Source of the DNA: Chromera velia
Lineage: Eukaryota > Sar > Chromeraceae
Assembly: GCA_018398765.1 (NCBI GenBank)
Contig: JAHBMJ010005763.1
Location: 1-64,000, forward strand
Length of the DNA stretch: 64,000 nucleotides
Direction of reading: 5' to 3'
The translations under genes were made by a program, and so were the position numbers. The notes beneath the pieces were generated by a model. It was not told the DNA's origin. It did no database searches and was given only the letters and a program-made list of their open reading frames with translations. This document shows positions 63,402 to 64,000 of this stretch, piece by piece (the first letter of the stretch is position 1; each line of letters begins with the position of its first letter).

Positions 63402-63981
63402 CAATGTTCCAGAAGCATGCTGCTCCTGTTTTTTGCTTGTCGATGCGCACTTTTTTTGTCTCTTTCCGTTTGGTAAGGGGCACATGCCGAGCGAATTGAT
63501 TTTTAAAGCGCGTAAGTCCCCATCTAAATCCTTAGATGCTGCGCGCGCCACCACTGGTCGGCTCGCCTCATGCATAATATTCATCTTTCTATGCGCTTCT
63601 CTCTCTTTGACTGATCCCAGCTCGCCTCTCCTATCAGTGATTGCACGTTGAGTGATGCACGCTGAGTCTCGACTGTTTATATAAGTGATTGCCATCTCTG
63701 GAACTCTTTCACTTCTCGTTTGGGGCTTTCCGGGTTTCCCGCACGCAGGGACTCCGTCAGGCATCTCCTTTCGCATGTATTTTGACTCACAAAATTTTTC
63801 ATTGTTTCATCTCGATCGATTGCTAGAATTGAACGTTTTTCCTCCCGGAGTGGCTCTCTGCTTGCCACTCTGTAACGACTTTCTCTGGAATAAGGACCTA
63901 TAGATCGATTTCTTTGTGAGTCTTTATTTTTGTCTTTGTGTGTAGCTAGATATTCGTTCTTATAGTCTAGCACACATCTCG
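63402..63981 (+). repeat. Right (3') LTR of the Copia element
   Basis: Pairs with the left LTR; a purine-rich GAAAGAAGAAG just before it fits a polypurine tract. Confidence 0.85.
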
Positions 63982-64000
63982 GCAACACATAAACAACATT

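Larger units (their letters stand above)
56250..63981 (+). mobile_element. Ty1/Copia LTR retrotransposon
   Basis: Two long direct repeats (about 56250-57258 and 63402-63981) enclose coding sequence in the order Gag, integrase, reverse transcriptase, RNase H, which is the Copia order. The left LTR carries an extra block of about 400 bp absent from the right one, itself probably an insertion. Gag is at about 57371-59860, integrase about 60000-60900, and reverse transcriptase plus RNase H about 61600-63340. The LTR copies differ at many more positions than those of the chromovirus, so it is older. It looks almost full length but broken, with around half a dozen breaks. GCAAC lies just outside both ends and might be a target duplication, though the left boundary is uncertain. 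Confidence 0.88.

Overview
The window is nuclear DNA of a eukaryote, most likely a photosynthetic alveolate of the chromerid type (Chromera-like). This placement is inference. It rests on intron-rich genes with acceptors of the form TGCATGCAG, many TGCATGCA palindromes (the kind of site bound by ApiAP2 factors in apicomplexans and their relatives), a signal-peptide-plus-transit-peptide leader of the sort that sends proteins to a complex plastid, and large AT-rich gaps filled with LTR elements and small inverted-repeat elements. No rRNA, tRNA or CRISPR array was seen.

Layout. 1-2150 (minus): an unrecognised, interrupted coding region with a Gln-rich and RGG-rich part, possibly Gag-derived. 3868-7447 (minus): a four-exon DUF4336 protein with a plastid-type leader. 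7942-15389 (plus): a fourteen-exon JmjN-JmjC histone demethylase of the KDM4 type, divergent from the DUF4336 gene across about 0.5 kb. 15390-17114: AT-rich gap with a TA-flanked MITE. 17115-18470 (minus): intronless ankyrin-repeat protein. 18471-20319: gap with GA and GAAA microsatellites. 20320-21372 (minus): intronless PP2C phosphatase. 22113-23837 (plus): small six-exon protein with two hydrophobic segments. 25493-29267 (plus): secreted modular protein with a Thr-rich linker and four Cys-containing modules. 29268-32342: gap with microsatellites and a hAT-like MITE. 32343-35321 (minus): thiamine thiazole synthase THI4, seven exons. 36141-45239: a nested pair of Ty3/Gypsy-type LTR elements, the inner one a chromovirus. 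46930-48091 (minus): three-exon membrane protein. 48925-50793 (plus): three-exon disordered protein. 50794-56200: gene-poor gap. About 56250-63981 (plus): Ty1/Copia element with two long LTRs.

The host genes are unrelated housekeeping functions (chromatin, thiamine synthesis, dephosphorylation, plastid) and do not form a pathway cluster. The most interesting shared property is splicing. Across five independent genes about 12 of some 32 inferred 5' splice sites read GTCAGT or GTCAGC, with C at intron position +3, where most eukaryotes use A or G. GC-rich TGCATG patches also recur a few hundred bases upstream of several genes. Exon borders were worked out by reading frame, splice motif and family alignment from memory; no RNA data or search was available.
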